Shown piece after piece: positions 1 to 9,048 of a stretch of DNA of 64,000 nucleotides. The notes beneath the pieces were generated by a model. The model did no database searches. It was not told where the DNA came from and saw only the letters and a program-made list of their open reading frames with translations. Made by a program: the position numbers and the translations under genes. Position 1 is the stretch's first letter; each line of letters opens with the position of its first letter. The stretch spans positions 1,025,001-1,089,000 of the forward strand of contig NZ_CP092487.1 of assembly GCF_022429565.1 (NCBI RefSeq), written 5' to 3'. This DNA is from Lutibacter sp. A64. Lineage in GTDB: Bacteria; Bacteroidota; Bacteroidia; Flavobacteriales; Flavobacteriaceae.

Positions 1-1193
1 TTATCATCAAATTTTTATTTGATACTTATTTAGATGCTCAAAATGCTAAACATTTTAATGATGCTGTTCCTGAAGAATTAAATGATATCTATGATCAAAA
101 AGAGTACGAAAAATCACAAGCTTATAAAAAAGTTAATTATAAATTTTCTAATATAGCTAGTGCATTTTCTTTGCTATTAACATTGCTTTTTTTTGCTTTT
201 GAAGGTTTTGCTTATGTAGATGGAATAGCAAGAAGTATTACAGATAATACCATTTTAATTACACTTATTTTCTTTGGAATTATATTATTTGGTAGCGATA
301 TTTTAACCTTACCTTTTTCATATTACAAAATATTTGTTATTGAAGAAAATTTTGGTTTTAATAAATCAACTTTAAAAACATTTATTTTAGATAAAATAAA
401 AGGTTGGCTAATGTTATTGGTACTTGGCGGTGGAATTTTAGCTTTATTAACCTGGTTTTACCAACTAACAACTACAAACTTTTGGTTATATGCTTGGGGG
501 TTAATTGCTGTTTTTACAATTTTTATGAATCTTTTTTATTCAAAATTAATTGTACCTATCTTTAATAAACAGACAAGTTTAGAAGATGGTGAATTAAAAA
601 CGGCAATTGATGATTTTGGTAAAAAAGTAGGATTTAATTTAGAAAATATTTTTGTTATAGATGGTTCTAAACGTTCTACAAAGGCAAATGCTTATTTTTC
701 TGGATTTGGTTCTCAAAAAAGAGTTACTTTATACGATACATTAATCAACGACTTAGAAACTGATGAGATTGTAGCTGTTTTAGCACATGAAATTGGTCAT
801 TATACAAAAAAACACATTATTTATAATTTAATATTATCGCTAATTTTAACGGGATTTACATTTTATATCTTATCACTTTTTATTGGTAATCAATTACTTT
901 CACAAGCATTAGGAGTTGAATTTACCAGTTTTCATATTGGATTGATATCTTTTGGAATATTGTACAGCCCTATTTCAGAAATTACAGGATTTATAATGAA
1001 TATTATCTCTAGAAAATTTGAATATGAAGCAGATGATTATGCTAAAGCTAATTTTAATGCAGAAGCTTTAATTTCTTCATTAAAAAAATTATCTAAAAAT
1101 AGTTTAAGCAATTTAACACCTAGTAATTTGTACGTTAAGTTTCACTACTCACACCCTACTTTATTAGAACGCATATTAAATTTAAAAAAATAA
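1..1193 (+). CDS. Ste24-like M48 family zinc metalloprotease, 5' end outside window
   Basis: The reading frame is open from base 3, so the gene starts upstream of the window; the first ATG in it (171) is internal, because the preceding residues (LDAQN..., VPEEL..., EYEKSQAY) are the conserved N-terminal part of the Ste24/CAAX-protease family. The zinc-binding HEIGH motif lies near base 786 and the third ligand region FEYEADDYA near 1017. Several hydrophobic segments (for example around 230-300, 400-530, 840-900 and 930-1000) agree with an integral inner-membrane protease that cleaves within or close to membrane substrates. In bacteria its natural substrates are mostly unknown; the CAAX-processing role belongs to eukaryotes. 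It is followed after 44 bases by the RelA/SpoT gene on the same strand. Family assignment is firm, physiological role is not. Confidence 0.9.
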   Translation, partial: IIKFLFDTYLDAQNAKHFNDAVPEELNDIYDQKEYEKSQAYKKVNYKFSNIASAFSLLLTLLFFAFEGFAYVDGIARSITDNTILITLIFFGIILFGSDILTLPFSYYKIFVIEENFGFNKSTLKTFILDKIKGWLMLLVLGGGILALLTWFYQLTTTNFWLYAWGLIAVFTIFMNLFYSKLIVPIFNKQTSLEDGELKTAIDDFGKKVGFNLENIFVIDGSKRSTKANAYFSGFGSQKRVTLYDTLINDLETDEIVAVLAHEIGHYTKKHIIYNLILSLILTGFTFYILSLFIGNQLLSQALGVEFTSFHIGLISFGILYSPISEITGFIMNIISRKFEYEADDYAKANFNAEALISSLKKLSKNSLSNLTPSNLYVKFHYSHPTLLERILNLKK

Positions 1194-1237
1194 AGATTTG
1201 ACATTGTTGGGTAATTAAAAAATATTAAATTTAATCG

Positions 1238-3457
1238 ATGACATACAATTTAAGCTTAGAAGAAGAAAATAAAGAAATAGCAAAACGATATAAAAGTTTG
1301 CTTAAAGGTGCGTATCAAACCTTTACTGATGCTGATAAAAAAGAAATTAGAAAAGCCTTTGATATTGCTTTAGAAGCGCATAGCACCCAAAGAAGAAAAA
1401 CTGGTGAACCTTACATTTTTCACCCCATTGCTGTTGCTAAAATTGTAGCTTACGAAATTGGATTAGATACTACTTCAATTGTAGCGGCACTATTACACGA
1501 TGTAGTTGAAGATACCGATTATACTTTAGAAGATATTGAACGTTTATTTGGTGAAAATGTAGCACGTATTGTTAATGGTTTAACTAAGATTTCACATTTA
1601 AAAAAAGATCAAGATGCTTCAATTCAAGCAGAGAATTTTAGAAAAATGCTCCTTACATTAAACGATGATGTTCGTGTAATTTTGATAAAAATAGCTGATA
1701 GATTGCATAATATGCAAACTATGGATGCAATGCCCTTAGATAAACAAATTAAAATCTCGTCTGAAACCTTATACATTTATGCTCCTTTAGCACATAGACT
1801 TGGACTTTACAATATAAAATCTGAACTTGAAAACCTAGGTTTAAAATATACAGAACCAGATGTTTATAATGATATAGTAAATAAAGTCACTCAAAGTAAA
1901 GAAGAACAAAAAATTTACATAGACTCTTTTAGTAATATTATTAAAGAAACTTTAGATAAAGAAGGCTTTAAATATACCATTAAAGGACGTAGAAAATCTA
2001 TATATTCTATTCGTAAAAAAATGCTCTCTCAAGGAGTTACTTATGACGAAATTTATGACAAATTTGCTATTAGAATTATTTACAAATCTACTTTAAAAGA
2101 AGAAAAATTTGATGCTTGGAAAATATATTCTATTGTAACTGATCATTTTAGACCAAACCCTAATAGACTAAGAGATTGGATTAGCCAACCAAAAAGTACT
2201 GGGTACGAATCACTTCATATTACCGTAATGGGGCCAAAAGGGAAATGGGTTGAAGTTCAAATTCGTTCAGAAAGAATGGATGAAATTGCCGAAAAAGGTT
2301 ACGCTGCTCATTATAAATATAAAAATCAGAATGAACGAGAAACAGGTTTAGACGATTGGCTAAATAAAATTAAAGAATCTCTAGAAAATCCTAACGCTAG
2401 TGCAATAGATTTTGTAGAAGATTTTAAATTAAATTTATACGCTAAAGAGATTTTTATTTTTACACCTAATGGAGATTTAAAAGCACTTCCAAAGCATGCA
2501 ACCGCTCTTGATTTTGCATTTTCTATCCATACACAAATTGGTATGAATTGTAGAGGCGCAAAAATTAATGGAAAATTAAAACCAATTAGTGAAGAGCTTT
2601 TTAGTGGAGATCAAGTAGAAATTATTACTTCTAAAAATCAAAAACCAAATGTTGGCTGGTTAGATTTTGTTGTTACTGCACGTGCAAGAACACGAATAAA
2701 AAATGCTTTAAAAGAAGATCAAAAGAAAATTGCTGAAGAAGGAAAAGAAGTTTTAACAAGAAAGTTAAAACATCTAAAAATTTCTTTAAACGAAAAAGTT
2801 ATAAACGAACTGGTTGTATTTTTTAAATTAAAAACCAGTTTAGATTTGTTTTATAGAATTGGAAATGGCTCTATAGAAAACTCACAATTAAAAGATTTTG
2901 TTGCTAAAAGAAATAATGCTTTTGTTAGCTTCTTTAAAAACAGAATACGTAGAAATACCATTAAACAAGAAGTTATAGATAAAGATGAAGTAGCTATAGA
3001 ATATGATTCTTTAGTTTTTGGTGCAGAAGAAGAACATTTAGAATATAAAATGTCGCAATGTTGTAATCCAATTCCTGGTGATAAAGTTTTTGGTTTTATT
3101 ACGATTAATGATGGTATAAAAGTTCATAAAAAAGATTGTCCAAATGCTATAAGCCTCCAAGCAAATTATGCTTATAGAATATTAAGTGCTAAATGGATAG
3201 ACTCTAATAATCAAGAGTTTAAAGCAATTTTAAAACTTTATGGAGTAGACCATGTAGGAATCGTAAATGAAATTACTCAAGTAATTTCTAGAAGTATGAA
3301 TGTAGATATTCATAATTTAAATATTTCGAGTAATAACGGTGTTTTTGAAGGAAGTATAACAGTAAGTGTTAAAAATAAATCACAACTACAAAAATTAAGC
3401 GATGCTATAAAAAAGATTGATGGAATAGAGAAAGTGGATAGAATTAATAAACATTAG
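1238..3457 (+). CDS. rsh: RelA/SpoT family (p)ppGpp synthetase/hydrolase
   Basis: This long RSH enzyme (739 residues) makes and degrades the stringent-response alarmone (p)ppGpp from GTP/GDP and ATP. Domain order: HD hydrolase in the first 200 residues (HPIAVAKI and LLHDVVEDT metal-site motifs), synthetase domain about 240-360 (RRKSIYSIRKKM, KSTGYESLHITV, EVQIRSERMDEIAEKGYAAH), TGS domain about 400-460, and a C-terminal ACT domain (about 665-739). Both the HD residues and the synthetase motifs look intact, so a bifunctional enzyme is likely. It is monocistronic or follows the M48 protease; a strong hairpin terminator lies just behind it. Length is usual for the family. Confidence 0.95.
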   Translation: MTYNLSLEEENKEIAKRYKSLLKGAYQTFTDADKKEIRKAFDIALEAHSTQRRKTGEPYIFHPIAVAKIVAYEIGLDTTSIVAALLHDVVEDTDYTLEDIERLFGENVARIVNGLTKISHLKKDQDASIQAENFRKMLLTLNDDVRVILIKIADRLHNMQTMDAMPLDKQIKISSETLYIYAPLAHRLGLYNIKSELENLGLKYTEPDVYNDIVNKVTQSKEEQKIYIDSFSNIIKETLDKEGFKYTIKGRRKSIYSIRKKMLSQGVTYDEIYDKFAIRIIYKSTLKEEKFDAWKIYSIVTDHFRPNPNRLRDWISQPKSTGYESLHITVMGPKGKWVEVQIRSERMDEIAEKGYAAHYKYKNQNERETGLDDWLNKIKESLENPNASAIDFVEDFKLNLYAKEIFIFTPNGDLKALPKHATALDFAFSIHTQIGMNCRGAKINGKLKPISEELFSGDQVEIITSKNQKPNVGWLDFVVTARARTRIKNALKEDQKKIAEEGKEVLTRKLKHLKISLNEKVINELVVFFKLKTSLDLFYRIGNGSIENSQLKDFVAKRNNAFVSFFKNRIRRNTIKQEVIDKDEVAIEYDSLVFGAEEEHLEYKMSQCCNPIPGDKVFGFITINDGIKVHKKDCPNAISLQANYAYRILSAKWIDSNNQEFKAILKLYGVDHVGIVNEITQVISRSMNVDIHNLNISSNNGVFEGSITVSVKNKSQLQKLSDAIKKIDGIEKVDRINKH

Positions 3458-3490
3458 TTTGTTCACAATTATAGTTAATAAATATAAATA

Positions 3491-3522
3491 TTAAGCCTAT
3501 TTTTTAAAAAAAATAGGCTTAA
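3491..3522 (+). terminator. Rho-independent terminator after the RSH gene
   Basis: A near-perfect 15-bp inverted repeat with core AAGCCTAT/ATAGGCTT and an A/T-rich apex follows the RSH stop codon by 33 bases. The right arm runs directly into a -7-like element for the next gene. Confidence 0.75.
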
Positions 3523-3527
3523 CTTTG
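3520..3527 (+). promoter_or_regulatory. Candidate -7 element of the fur-purA promoter
   Basis: TAACTTTG fits the Bacteroidota -7 consensus TAnnTTTG and lies 32 bases before the fur start. It overlaps the last bases of the preceding terminator stem. No TTG at the -33 position is evident, so this is a half-supported promoter. A 16-base ATTTTA-GAAT-TAAAAT inverted repeat between it and the start could be an operator. Confidence 0.4.
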
Positions 3528-3559
3528 TTGTTTAATTTTAGAATTAAAATAGTGAACTT

Positions 3560-4003
3560 ATGAGTGTTGAAAACCAGAAAATTGTAAAAAGCGTTTTTAT
3601 TAAATTTCTCGAGAAGAATCTTCATAGAAAAACTCCTGAACGTTTTGCAATTCTTCAAGAAATTTATGATTTAAACGATCATTTTGATATAGAATCTCTT
3701 TATATTCAAATGAAACTTAAAAATTATAGAGTAAGTAGAGCAACACTTTACAACACAATAGAATTACTCTTAGAATGTGGTTTGGTTAGAAAACATCAAT
3801 TTGGAAAAAATCAGGCACACTATGAAAAATCTTATTTTGATAAACAACACGATCACGTAATATTAACCGATACCGGTGAAGTTATTGAGTTTTGTGACCC
3901 TCGGGTGCAAATCATAAAAAAAACAATAGAAGATACTTTTAATATTGAAATTCATAAGCATTCTCTCTATTTCTACGGAACAAAAAAAGAAAAAAACAAT
4001 TAA
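3560..4003 (+). CDS. fur: Fur/PerR family transcriptional regulator
   Basis: A 147-residue Fur-superfamily repressor: N-terminal winged helix (about residues 15-85, with [22 protein letters not shown] as recognition region) and C-terminal metal/dimer domain ([20 protein letters not shown]). The usual C-x-x-C structural-zinc pair that follows HDH in many Fur proteins is absent here (LTDTGE instead), leaving HxH and the EFCDPR segment. Whether it senses iron, zinc, manganese or peroxide cannot be told from sequence alone. It lies 27 bases before purA on the same strand and may be co-transcribed with it. Confidence 0.85.
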   Translation: MSVENQKIVKSVFIKFLEKNLHRKTPERFAILQEIYDLNDHFDIESLYIQMKLKNYRVSRATLYNTIELLLECGLVRKHQFGKNQAHYEKSYFDKQHDHVILTDTGEVIEFCDPRVQIIKKTIEDTFNIEIHKHSLYFYGTKKEKNN

Positions 4004-4030
4004 TACTAACATATTATTAAGTAACACAAC

Positions 4031-5305
4031 ATGGCTGTAAATTTATTATTAGGACTACAATGGGGAGATGAAGGAAAAGGGAAAATTGTAGACGTTCTTA
4101 CCTCTAACTATGATATAATTGCTCGTTTTCAAGGAGGTCCAAATGCAGGGCATACATTAATTTTTGACGGACATAAACACGTTCTTCATACAATTCCTTC
4201 AGGTATTTTTCATGAGAAAGCTGTAAATGTAGTTGGAAATGGTGTTGTAATTGACCCTATTATTTTTCAAAAAGAACTAGAAAACCTAGCAAAATTCAAT
4301 CTAGATTTTAAATCAAAATTGTTAATCTCTAGAAAAGCACATTTAATTTTACCAACACACCGCTTATTAGATGCTGCAAGTGAAGCTTCAAAAGGAAAAG
4401 CAAAAATTGGCTCTACCCTAAAAGGAATCGGTCCAGCTTATATGGATAAAACCGGTAGAAATGGAATGAGAGTTGGAGATCTAGAATTAGAAGATTGGAA
4501 AGAAAGATATGCAGCTTTAACAGAAAAGCATATTAAAATGATCGACTTTTTTGATGTTGATATTCAATATGATTTAAAAGAATTAGAAACAGAATTTTTT
4601 AACGCAATTAAAATTTTAAAAGAACTAACTTTTATAGATAGTGAAGAATATTTAAGCAATGCTTTAAAAACTGGAAAAACAGTTTTAGCTGAAGGTGCTC
4701 AAGGTTCTTTATTAGATATTGATTTTGGAACATATCCGTTTGTTACATCTTCTACAACTACAGCAGCAGGAGCTTGTACTGGTTTAGGTGTTGCTCCTAA
4801 TAAAATTGGTGAAGTTTTTGGAATTTTTAAAGCATATACAACACGTGTAGGTTCCGGTCCATTCCCAACCGAATTATTTGATGAGAATGGAGAAATAATG
4901 TCTAGTGTTGGTCAAGAATTTGGTGCTACTACTGGTCGTGCACGTAGATGTGGTTGGTTAGACCTAATTGCATTAAAATATGCTGTTGAAGTAAATGGTG
5001 TTTCGCAATTAATGATGATGAAAGGTGATGTGCTTTCTGGATTTGATACATTAAAAGTATGTACTTCATACAATTATAAAGGTACAGAAGTTGAACACTT
5101 ACCATACAATATTGAAGAACATAACGTATCTCCAATTTATACAGAACTTAAAGGTTGGAAAGAAGATATTACTTCTATGACAAGTGAAGATACGCTTCCA
5201 AAAGAATTAAAAGACTATATTAAATATATTGAAGATTTTGTTGGAGTGCCTATAAAAATTGTTTCTGTAGGTCCAGATAGAAAACAAACAATAGTTAGAA
5301 AATAA
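4031..5305 (+). CDS. purA: Adenylosuccinate synthetase
   Basis: PurA joins IMP and aspartate using GTP to form adenylosuccinate, the first committed step to AMP. The 424 residues have normal length, with the N-terminal GTP loop QWGDEGKGK, the catalytic-histidine segment NAGHTL, the central GAQGSLLDIDFGTYPFVTSS motif, TTGRARRCGW, and the C-terminal VSVGPDRKQTI. It follows fur closely, as in other Flavobacteriaceae. A long structured terminator begins 3 bases after the stop. Confidence 0.97.
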   Translation: MAVNLLLGLQWGDEGKGKIVDVLTSNYDIIARFQGGPNAGHTLIFDGHKHVLHTIPSGIFHEKAVNVVGNGVVIDPIIFQKELENLAKFNLDFKSKLLISRKAHLILPTHRLLDAASEASKGKAKIGSTLKGIGPAYMDKTGRNGMRVGDLELEDWKERYAALTEKHIKMIDFFDVDIQYDLKELETEFFNAIKILKELTFIDSEEYLSNALKTGKTVLAEGAQGSLLDIDFGTYPFVTSSTTTAAGACTGLGVAPNKIGEVFGIFKAYTTRVGSGPFPTELFDENGEIMSSVGQEFGATTGRARRCGWLDLIALKYAVEVNGVSQLMMMKGDVLSGFDTLKVCTSYNYKGTEVEHLPYNIEEHNVSPIYTELKGWKEDITSMTSEDTLPKELKDYIKYIEDFVGVPIKIVSVGPDRKQTIVRK

Positions 5306-5307
5306 TT

Positions 5308-5458
5308 AAATAAGCTGTTTAAAATTTAGTTAATCATTCTAAACCTACTACTTTTGGGAAGTAGATTTTTATTTAAGTTGTAAAGTAAATATTTACACTA
5401 TTAAAACTTAAAATAAATTAGATGATTTAAACAAAAATAGATTTTAAACAGCTTATTT
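5308..5458 (+). terminator. purA terminator-like stem with a large structured loop (possible ncRNA)
   Basis: Two perfectly complementary 18-base arms (5308-5325 and 5441-5458, core AAGCTGTTTAAA) begin 3 bases after purA and end in a T run, as a terminator would. The 115-base loop itself folds on paper: AATCATtCTAA pairs with TTAGATGATT, inside which CTACTT/AAGTAG (5-base loop) and TTTAAGTT/AACTTAAA form two further hairpins. This gives a three-way-junction layout that is unusual for a plain terminator. It may be a terminator carrying an insertion, or a small structured RNA. Confidence 0.6.
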
Positions 5459-5498
5459 TTTTAACATAGTATTTAAAGTTTCATTATTACTTTTTAAT

Positions 5499-5506
5499 TA
5501 GTTTTG
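5499..5506 (+). promoter_or_regulatory. Candidate -7 element of the OstA-like gene promoter
   Basis: TAGTTTTG matches TAnnTTTG. It covers the first possible in-frame TTG codon (5504), which argues that translation starts at the next TTG (5525). No convincing -33 TTG is seen. Confidence 0.4.
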
Positions 5507-5524
5507 TATCTAAACTTATTACAC

Positions 5525-7138
5525 TTGAAAAATATTTTATTCATATTTATTTTACTTTTTAGTATTCAAGCATTTACGCAATCTAAAAAAATTAAAATTT
5601 TAAAAGCCGATAATACCATGGTTGATCCTAAATTTCCAGGAGCAACTATTTCTATAGGTAATATATTTGTTGAACATGATGGTGCAACTTTACGTTGTGA
5701 TAAAGCATATATTTATTCTGAAAAGAATTTAATAAAAGCTATGGGTAATGTTGTCATCAATCAAGGTGATACTATTTTTCAATATAGTAAATATGTAGAT
5801 TACGATGGTAATAAAAAAATGGCTACTTCTTGGGGAGATGTTGTTTTAAAGGATGAACTGATGGTTCTTAAAACAGATACCTTATATTTTGATAGAGAAA
5901 AACAACATTTATTTTATAAAAGTTGGGGAACCATAAAAGATACTACAAACTTGCTTAAAAGTAAAATTGGTAATTATTACTTACAAACTAATAAATTTCA
6001 AGCATTTACTAAAGTAGATGTTACAAACAAAGACAGTAAATTAGTTTCAGATCATTTAGATTATTACACAAGTACAGGTATTGCCGAGTTATTTGGTCCA
6101 TCAACAATTACAAGTAATGAAAATGCTATCTATACAGAAAAGGGGCATCATAACACAAAAACAAATATTTCTCATTTTTTAAAAAAATCTAAAATATTTT
6201 ATGGTGATAGAACTATTGCAGGTGATAGTTTATATTACAATAGAAATACAGAATTTGCTTCTGCAACCGGAAATATTAAAGTATTAGATACAATAAACGA
6301 AACCATTATTAAAGGTGGTTATGCTGAATATTACAAGCTAAAAGACTCTGTATTTATAACAGATAGAGCTGTAGCTATTTCTGTAATGGAAAAAGACTCT
6401 ATGTATGTTCATGGAGATAAATTAATGGTTACTGGAGTAGCTGGTGAGCGCTTAATTAAAGCTTTTAAAAGAGTTAAAATTTTTAAGTCTAACCTACAAG
6501 GTAAATGCGATTCTTTAGTTACAAATGAAAAAACTGGAATTACCAAAATGTTTACAGCTCCTATAATGTGGGCAGAAGGAAATCAAATAACAGGTGATAC
6601 TATTCATTTTTTATCAAATATAAAAACAGAACAATTAGATTCATTAAAAATACTTAATGATGCATTGTTGGTAAAAAAAGATTCTGCAGGTTTTAGCCAA
6701 CTAAAAGGTAAAAACATGTACGGAAAATTTAAAAATAATGCTATTGAATCTTTAGACGCCATAGGAAATAGTGAAACCCTATTTTTTTTAAGAGATGAAC
6801 ACGATAAACTTTTTGGAATTGATAAAAAGCAAAGTAGTGATCATATTTTAATTCTTTTTGAAAACGAAGATGTAAAAAGTATAGATTATTACAAAGCTAT
6901 TACAGGAAAGACCTTCCCTCCTTCTGAGTTTGAAAAATTGAGTGATGATGAAAAATTATTACCAGGATTTATTTGGAGAGAAGATGAAAGACCTCTAACA
7001 AAGAATGATATTTTTATAAAAGACGAACCTTTAGAAGATGAAAATCCTGAAAAAATAAAAGAAATTGAAGAAATACCACAGAAAGCTATAGATTCTGTTA
7101 TAAAACCACCTATAGAAAACGAACTTAAGAGAGAATAA
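5525..7138 (+). CDS. OstA/LptA-like exported protein
   Basis: An exported protein with repeated OstA-type beta-strand units (for example residues 45-110 and 165-260: LRCDKAYIYSEKNLIKAMGNV, DRTIAGDSLYYNRNTEFASATGNI), the fold used by LptA/LptD to carry lipopolysaccharide across the periplasm. The chosen start is a TTG at 5525, giving MKNILFIFILLFSIQAFTQ, a clean signal peptide; an upstream in-frame TTG at 5504 lies inside the probable promoter and would spoil it. About 537 residues, longer than proteobacterial LptA. The last 60 residues are acidic and low in complexity. The aminotransferase starts 2 bases after the stop. A role in LPS transport is inferred from the fold only. Confidence 0.8.
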   Translation: MKNILFIFILLFSIQAFTQSKKIKILKADNTMVDPKFPGATISIGNIFVEHDGATLRCDKAYIYSEKNLIKAMGNVVINQGDTIFQYSKYVDYDGNKKMATSWGDVVLKDELMVLKTDTLYFDREKQHLFYKSWGTIKDTTNLLKSKIGNYYLQTNKFQAFTKVDVTNKDSKLVSDHLDYYTSTGIAELFGPSTITSNENAIYTEKGHHNTKTNISHFLKKSKIFYGDRTIAGDSLYYNRNTEFASATGNIKVLDTINETIIKGGYAEYYKLKDSVFITDRAVAISVMEKDSMYVHGDKLMVTGVAGERLIKAFKRVKIFKSNLQGKCDSLVTNEKTGITKMFTAPIMWAEGNQITGDTIHFLSNIKTEQLDSLKILNDALLVKKDSAGFSQLKGKNMYGKFKNNAIESLDAIGNSETLFFLRDEHDKLFGIDKKQSSDHILILFENEDVKSIDYYKAITGKTFPPSEFEKLSDDEKLLPGFIWREDERPLTKNDIFIKDEPLEDENPEKIKEIEEIPQKAIDSVIKPPIENELKRE

Positions 7139-7140
7139 AG

Positions 7141-8328
7141 TTGAAAACAAATTTTTTTAAACACCAAGCACAAACAAGCCCGTATCCATTAGCCTTACAA
7201 ATATCACATGCAAATGGAGCGTATGTATACGATTCTAACCAAAAAGAATATTTAGATTTTATTGCAGGCGTTTCTGCAAATACTCTAGGCCATAATCACC
7301 CAGCAATATCTAAAGCTATAAAAGATCAGGTTGATAAATATACACATGTAATGGTATATGGTGAATTTATTCAAAAACCACAAGTAGCTATTTGTAGCTT
7401 ACTTGCTAAAAATTTACCAAAAAATTTAGAAACTGTTTATTTAACTAATTCTGGAACAGAAGCTACTGAAGGTGCTTTAAAATTAGCCAAACGTTTTACA
7501 GGAAGAAGTGTAATAATTGCTGCTAAAAATGGCTATCATGGAAATACGCAAGGCTCAATGAGTGTTTGTGGTGCTGAAGAACAAAATAGCGCATTTAGAC
7601 CATTAGTTCCTGGAATTAAATTTATTGAATTTAACAACACTGTAGATTTAGACAAAATTACAACTAATACTGCGGGTGTAATTTTAGAGACTATACAAGG
7701 CGGTGCTGGCTTTATTGAACCTAAAAATAATTATTTACAAAAAGTACTTGATAAATGTAATGAAGTTGGAGCTTTATTAATTTTAGATGAAATTCAATCA
7801 GGAATTGGTAGAACAGGAAAATTATTTGGTTTTCAAAATTACATTACCAGCCCTCATATAGTTGTTACAGGAAAAGGATTAGGTGGTGGAATGCCTATTG
7901 GTGCTTTTATTTCTTCTTTTGAAATTATGAGCTGTTTACAACAACAACCTAAACTTGGTCATATTACTACATTTGGAGGACATCCAGTAATTGCCGCAGC
8001 TGCAAATGCTACATTAGAAAAACTCTTAAATTCTAATTTAATTGAAGAAAGCTTAGCTAAAGAAAAATTAATCAGAAAATTATTAGTACATCCTTTAATT
8101 ACAGAAATTAGAGGAAAAGGCTTAATGCTTGCAGTTATGGTTGAAACTAGTGAAATTGCATCAAAAGTAATTTTAAAAAGTTTAGAAAAAGGGCTACTAC
8201 TTTATTGGTTATTATTTGAAGGAAGAGCTGTTAGAATTTCGCCTCCCCTTACTATTACTGAAGATGAAATATACAAAGGCTGTAATATTATTATTGAAGT
8301 TTTAAATGAAGTTTTAGCAGAATACTAA
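7141..8328 (+). CDS. Class III PLP-dependent aminotransferase (acetylornithine/ornithine type)
   Basis: A 395-residue fold-type I aminotransferase. Visible marks: EYLDFIAGVSANTLGHNHP near the N-terminus, TNSGTEATEGALKLAK (phosphate site), LILDEIQSGIGRTG (cofactor aspartate) and VTGKGLGGGMPIGAF with the Schiff-base lysine. Closest by feel to acetylornithine, ornithine or 4-aminobutyrate transaminases, but the substrate cannot be fixed and no arginine genes are nearby. The start is a TTG just behind the OstA-like stop codon (2-base gap), so the two are translationally linked. Coupling to the OstA-like gene is common in this family of bacteria. Confidence 0.85.
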   Translation: MKTNFFKHQAQTSPYPLALQISHANGAYVYDSNQKEYLDFIAGVSANTLGHNHPAISKAIKDQVDKYTHVMVYGEFIQKPQVAICSLLAKNLPKNLETVYLTNSGTEATEGALKLAKRFTGRSVIIAAKNGYHGNTQGSMSVCGAEEQNSAFRPLVPGIKFIEFNNTVDLDKITTNTAGVILETIQGGAGFIEPKNNYLQKVLDKCNEVGALLILDEIQSGIGRTGKLFGFQNYITSPHIVVTGKGLGGGMPIGAFISSFEIMSCLQQQPKLGHITTFGGHPVIAAAANATLEKLLNSNLIEESLAKEKLIRKLLVHPLITEIRGKGLMLAVMVETSEIASKVILKSLEKGLLLYWLLFEGRAVRISPPLTITEDEIYKGCNIIIEVLNEVLAEY

Positions 8329-8348
8329 CAAATATTTAGGCTTATAAA

Positions 8349-8807
8349 TTAATCTAATCCTGTACCACAAAATTCAATTATTCTTTGGTATTCTAATCCT
8401 GGACCATCACAAGCATTCCATGTAGAAACTAATTTATCTCCGCTTTCTAAAACCATTAAAACTTCTACTAAATCATTTGTGCAATTACCAATTAAATCTA
8501 TATCTTCATTAAATAAAAATTCAATATATTTCTGATTATCGATGGTTTTATAAGTATATGTGCCATTTCCATTATAAGTAGAATCGTTGATGAAACGTGT
8601 TTTTACAAACGTACTATCAGTATTATTTAATACATAAATTTCTTGCCATTCCATTTTAGCTCCAGTTGTTTCTGATCCTTCAAAACCACCAGTCATTTTC
8701 ATTAATTCATAATACCCTTGAAAACTATTAATAACTTCTGGCTCATCATCATTAGAACAAGAAATTACCAAAATTAATATTATAAATAGTCTTATTATTT
8801 TTTTCAT
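8349..8807 (-). CDS. Small lipoprotein, function unknown (lipocalin-like size)
   Basis: A 152-residue protein with a type II signal peptide (MKKIIRLFIILILVISC) and SNDDEPE right after the lipid-bearing cysteine. Acidic residues at +3 to +5 resemble the flavobacterial surface-export signal, so it may face outward. The body is rich in Asn, Thr and beta-type residues (WQEIYVLNNTDSTFVKTRF; ESGDKLVSTWNACDGPG) with two or three cysteines, like small lipocalin-type domains, but no family is recognised with certainty. It is the last gene of a minus-strand lipoprotein group and converges with the aminotransferase gene 20 bases away. Confidence 0.6.
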   Translation of the reverse strand: MKKIIRLFIILILVISCSNDDEPEVINSFQGYYELMKMTGGFEGSETTGAKMEWQEIYVLNNTDSTFVKTRFINDSTYNGNGTYTYKTIDNQKYIEFLFNEDIDLIGNCTNDLVEVLMVLESGDKLVSTWNACDGPGLEYQRIIEFCGTGLD

Positions 8808-9048
8808 CTTTGATAAATAGTTTATAAAATCTTTGAGACTTTCTAAAAAGTAAGTTTAATAATTTAATTGTTTATTTAAACAGCTGCTGAAACCTGATTA
8901 AATACAGAAATTCTTATCAATTTACTTTAAAGTTCGTCTCTTAAGATTTTATATTTTGTAATTAAATTGAAAATCTAATTTATTAACCTATTACCTATAC
9001 GAAATAAATTAGCAAAACGCTTCACCTTATGTTATTTTTTTAATAAAA
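8808..9048. other. Gene-free 241-base spacer in the lipoprotein cluster
   Basis: No ORF or hairpin of note. It contains AGCAAAACGCTTCACC at 9011-9026, nearly repeated at 13771-13785 in front of another lipoprotein gene of the cluster. Confidence 0.4.

Noticed and set aside
5504-5524. TTG start for the OstA-like gene at 5504
   Set aside because: It falls in the -7 element TAGTTTTG; starting at 5525 gives a clean signal peptide.
6889-7173. Ser/Phe-rich 94-residue ORF opposite the OstA-like gene
   Set aside because: Antisense shadow of the acidic, low-complexity end of a real gene; no homology-like features.
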